From positions 62,001 to 126,000 of the forward strand of contig SVFN01000006.1 in the NCBI GenBank assembly GCA_015056815.1: a stretch of 64,000 nt of DNA, in the 5' to 3' direction. Below, piece by piece: positions 62,922 to 64,000 of this stretch. Within the stretch, counting starts at the first letter, position 1, and each line of letters begins with the position of its first letter. Below the pieces are notes generated by a model. That model was not told where the DNA came from and did no database searches. It worked only from the letters and a program-made list of their open reading frames with translations. This stretch comes from Lachnospiraceae bacterium (lineage in GTDB: Bacteria > Bacillota > Clostridia > Lachnospirales > Lachnospiraceae). A program made the position numbers and the translations under genes.

Positions 62922-64000
62922 CTACTCCTGTGTAAATGTGATCGCCGTCGGCTGGGTGGTGATCGTCTTGGTTGTCGTAAAGCTGCCCTCTGTACCGGTT
63001 TCCTCATCGTAGCCGAATTCTTCGGACTCTACATCATACGTATACGTGATCGTACCGCTGTCTACCTTAAAGTTTGCTTCATTGACTGCGCAGGGAAAAG
63101 CAGTGGTCGTGAAGCTTCTCTTATCCCCGTCGCTTGCTGTGATCGTCACAGTCACCTGGCCGCTTACATACCCGGTAGGTGCATTTAACGTCGTCACATA
63201 TTTGTAAGTTGTCTTCTTTGCCCCTGCACTTAACACGATATTGATCGTAGTGCCTTTATTCACTGCGATCCCCGGGTTGTAACTCTGGGAAACAACTTTG
63301 CCTTCCTCTACCGTATCGGAATTGGTTTCTGAGACCGTTCCGCACACAAGTCCTGCGCTCTCAAGCGCAGCCTTTGCCTCGGATTCCGTCTTGCCTCTCA
63401 GATCCGGCATCGCTACGGTATTTTCATCCTCCTGCGCCTGTCCGGTGCTGATATAGATTGTGACCTCCGCTCCCTTGGAAGCGGTCTCTTCTGCACCCGG
63501 AGTCTGTCTGACAACCTTACCTTTTTCGATACTGTCGGATGCCTCTTCTTCTACCTTTACCTTAAATCCCGCAGTCTCCAATGCGGCTTTTGCATCCGCT
63601 TCTGCCATGCCTGTGACTCCCGGGACCTTGCCTTCCTGAATGGATCCATCGCTGACAGACAACAGGATCGTAGTGTTGAGTGCTACCTTCTCACCCTCTG
63701 CCACACTCTGTTCGCAGATCTGGTTTACCGGATAAGAAGAACTGACCGTCTTCGTCTTCACGCCAAGTCCCATGCCGTTTAACGCCTTTTTTGCTTCGGA
63801 CACTTCCATTCCGACCACATTGATCATCTCAACCGTATCGGACTCCTCATCGGATGTCTGTTCTTCGATCTGGCCGGTAGTGCTTGTGATCGGCTTTTGC
63901 TTTCCGAAGCCGCTCATCAGCTTTCCGATCAATATGATCGCTATGACCGCTATGATCACTGCTGCAACGATCGCCAGGATCGTCGTGATCTTCTCCACCC
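62922..64000 (-). CDS. prkC: PASTA-domain Ser/Thr protein kinase, C-terminal part (5' end outside the window)
   Basis: Only the C-terminal 358 or so residues are present; the kinase domain lies beyond the right edge. What is seen: a TM helix (ILAIVAAVIIAVIAIILIG), then three PASTA repeats of about 65 residues (starting INVVGMEVSEAKKAL, VPGVTGMAEADAKAAL and MPDLRGKTESEAKAAL) that bind peptidoglycan fragments, and a C-terminal beta-rich domain of about 95 residues. The order prkC-rsgA-rpe is characteristic of Bacillota. The identity as PrkC/Stk rests on TM-PASTA architecture and gene order. A PASTA penicillin-binding protein is the alternative, made unlikely by the neighbours. Confidence 0.88.
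   Translation of the reverse strand, partial: VEKITTILAIVAAVIIAVIAIILIGKLMSGFGKQKPITSTTGQIEEQTSDEESDTVEMINVVGMEVSEAKKALNGMGLGVKTKTVSSSYPVNQICEQSVAEGEKVALNTTILLSVSDGSIQEGKVPGVTGMAEADAKAALETAGFKVKVEEEASDSIEKGKVVRQTPGAEETASKGAEVTIYISTGQAQEDENTVAMPDLRGKTESEAKAALESAGLVCGTVSETNSDTVEEGKVVSQSYNPGIAVNKGTTINIVLSAGAKKTTYKYVTTLNAPTGYVSGQVTVTITASDGDKRSFTTTAFPCAVNEANFKVDSGTITYTYDVESEEFGYDEETGTEGSFTTTKTITTQPTAITFTQE

Overview
The window comes from a Gram-positive gut anaerobe, most likely a member of the Lachnospiraceae (Clostridia). The reasons are moderate GC, strong AGGAGG ribosome sites, a LytTR/DUF3021 pair, a prkC-rsgA-rpe housekeeping block, a Bacillota-type oligopeptide transporter, very large modular exported glycosidases with FIVAR and Lys-rich C-terminal domains, and BspA-type leucine-rich repeats. 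Almost all genes are on the minus strand. The exceptions are the hybrid kinase at the left edge and the regulator/subtilisin pair near 55 kb. The species assignment is inference; there is no rRNA or other marker in the window.

Layout. (1) 1-6.7 kb is a signalling block: a hybrid histidine kinase (+), then on the minus strand a REC-GGDEF diguanylate cyclase, a DUF3021 membrane protein, a LytTR DNA-binding protein, an HPt protein and a double-receiver protein. Kinase, HPt and receivers together could form a phosphorelay. Two promoters in this block carry identical 21-bp-period direct repeats. (2) 6.8-11.8 kb is a 1673-residue secreted papain-like protease. (3) 12-18.3 kb is a complete oligopeptide ABC transporter, transcribed oppB-C-D-F-A. 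(4) 18.6-33.6 kb is an arabinose-polymer degradation operon: a GH146-like enzyme, a GH127 enzyme, a LacI-type regulator and a GH51 arabinofuranosidase. A perfect 20-bp operator precedes the first gene.

(5) 33.9-57 kb is the most unusual region. A minus-strand run encodes an uncharacterised 449-residue protein, a membrane-anchored periplasmic-binding-type protein, a HlyD-family protein, a C39-peptidase ABC exporter, a second ABC exporter half, and a 1012-residue beta-propeller/CACHE-like/MFS fusion. The exporter genes resemble the NHLM bacteriocin export set. Upstream lie a giant 2963-residue surface protein and, immediately 5' of it, a 53-codon gene (54119-54280). Its product ends its leader in LDLDELDQVAGG, the classical double-glycine signal cut by C39 peptidases. 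Divergently transcribed from it are a LytTR response regulator and, translationally coupled, a subtilisin. Peptide, giant protein and subtilisin share VSEN/VSDN/ISEN tetrapeptides. No modification enzymes are present, so I read this as a candidate secreted linear-peptide system with its own exporter, protease, regulator and possible sensor.

(6) 57-64 kb holds surE, a two-headed esterase lipoprotein in which one head has lost its nucleophile, thrH, rpe, rsgA and the 3' part of a PASTA Ser/Thr kinase gene cut by the window edge.

A small intergenic palindromic element occurs four times (3.85, 3.97, 17.3 and 61.2 kb). No tRNA, rRNA, CRISPR array, transposase or prophage gene was seen.
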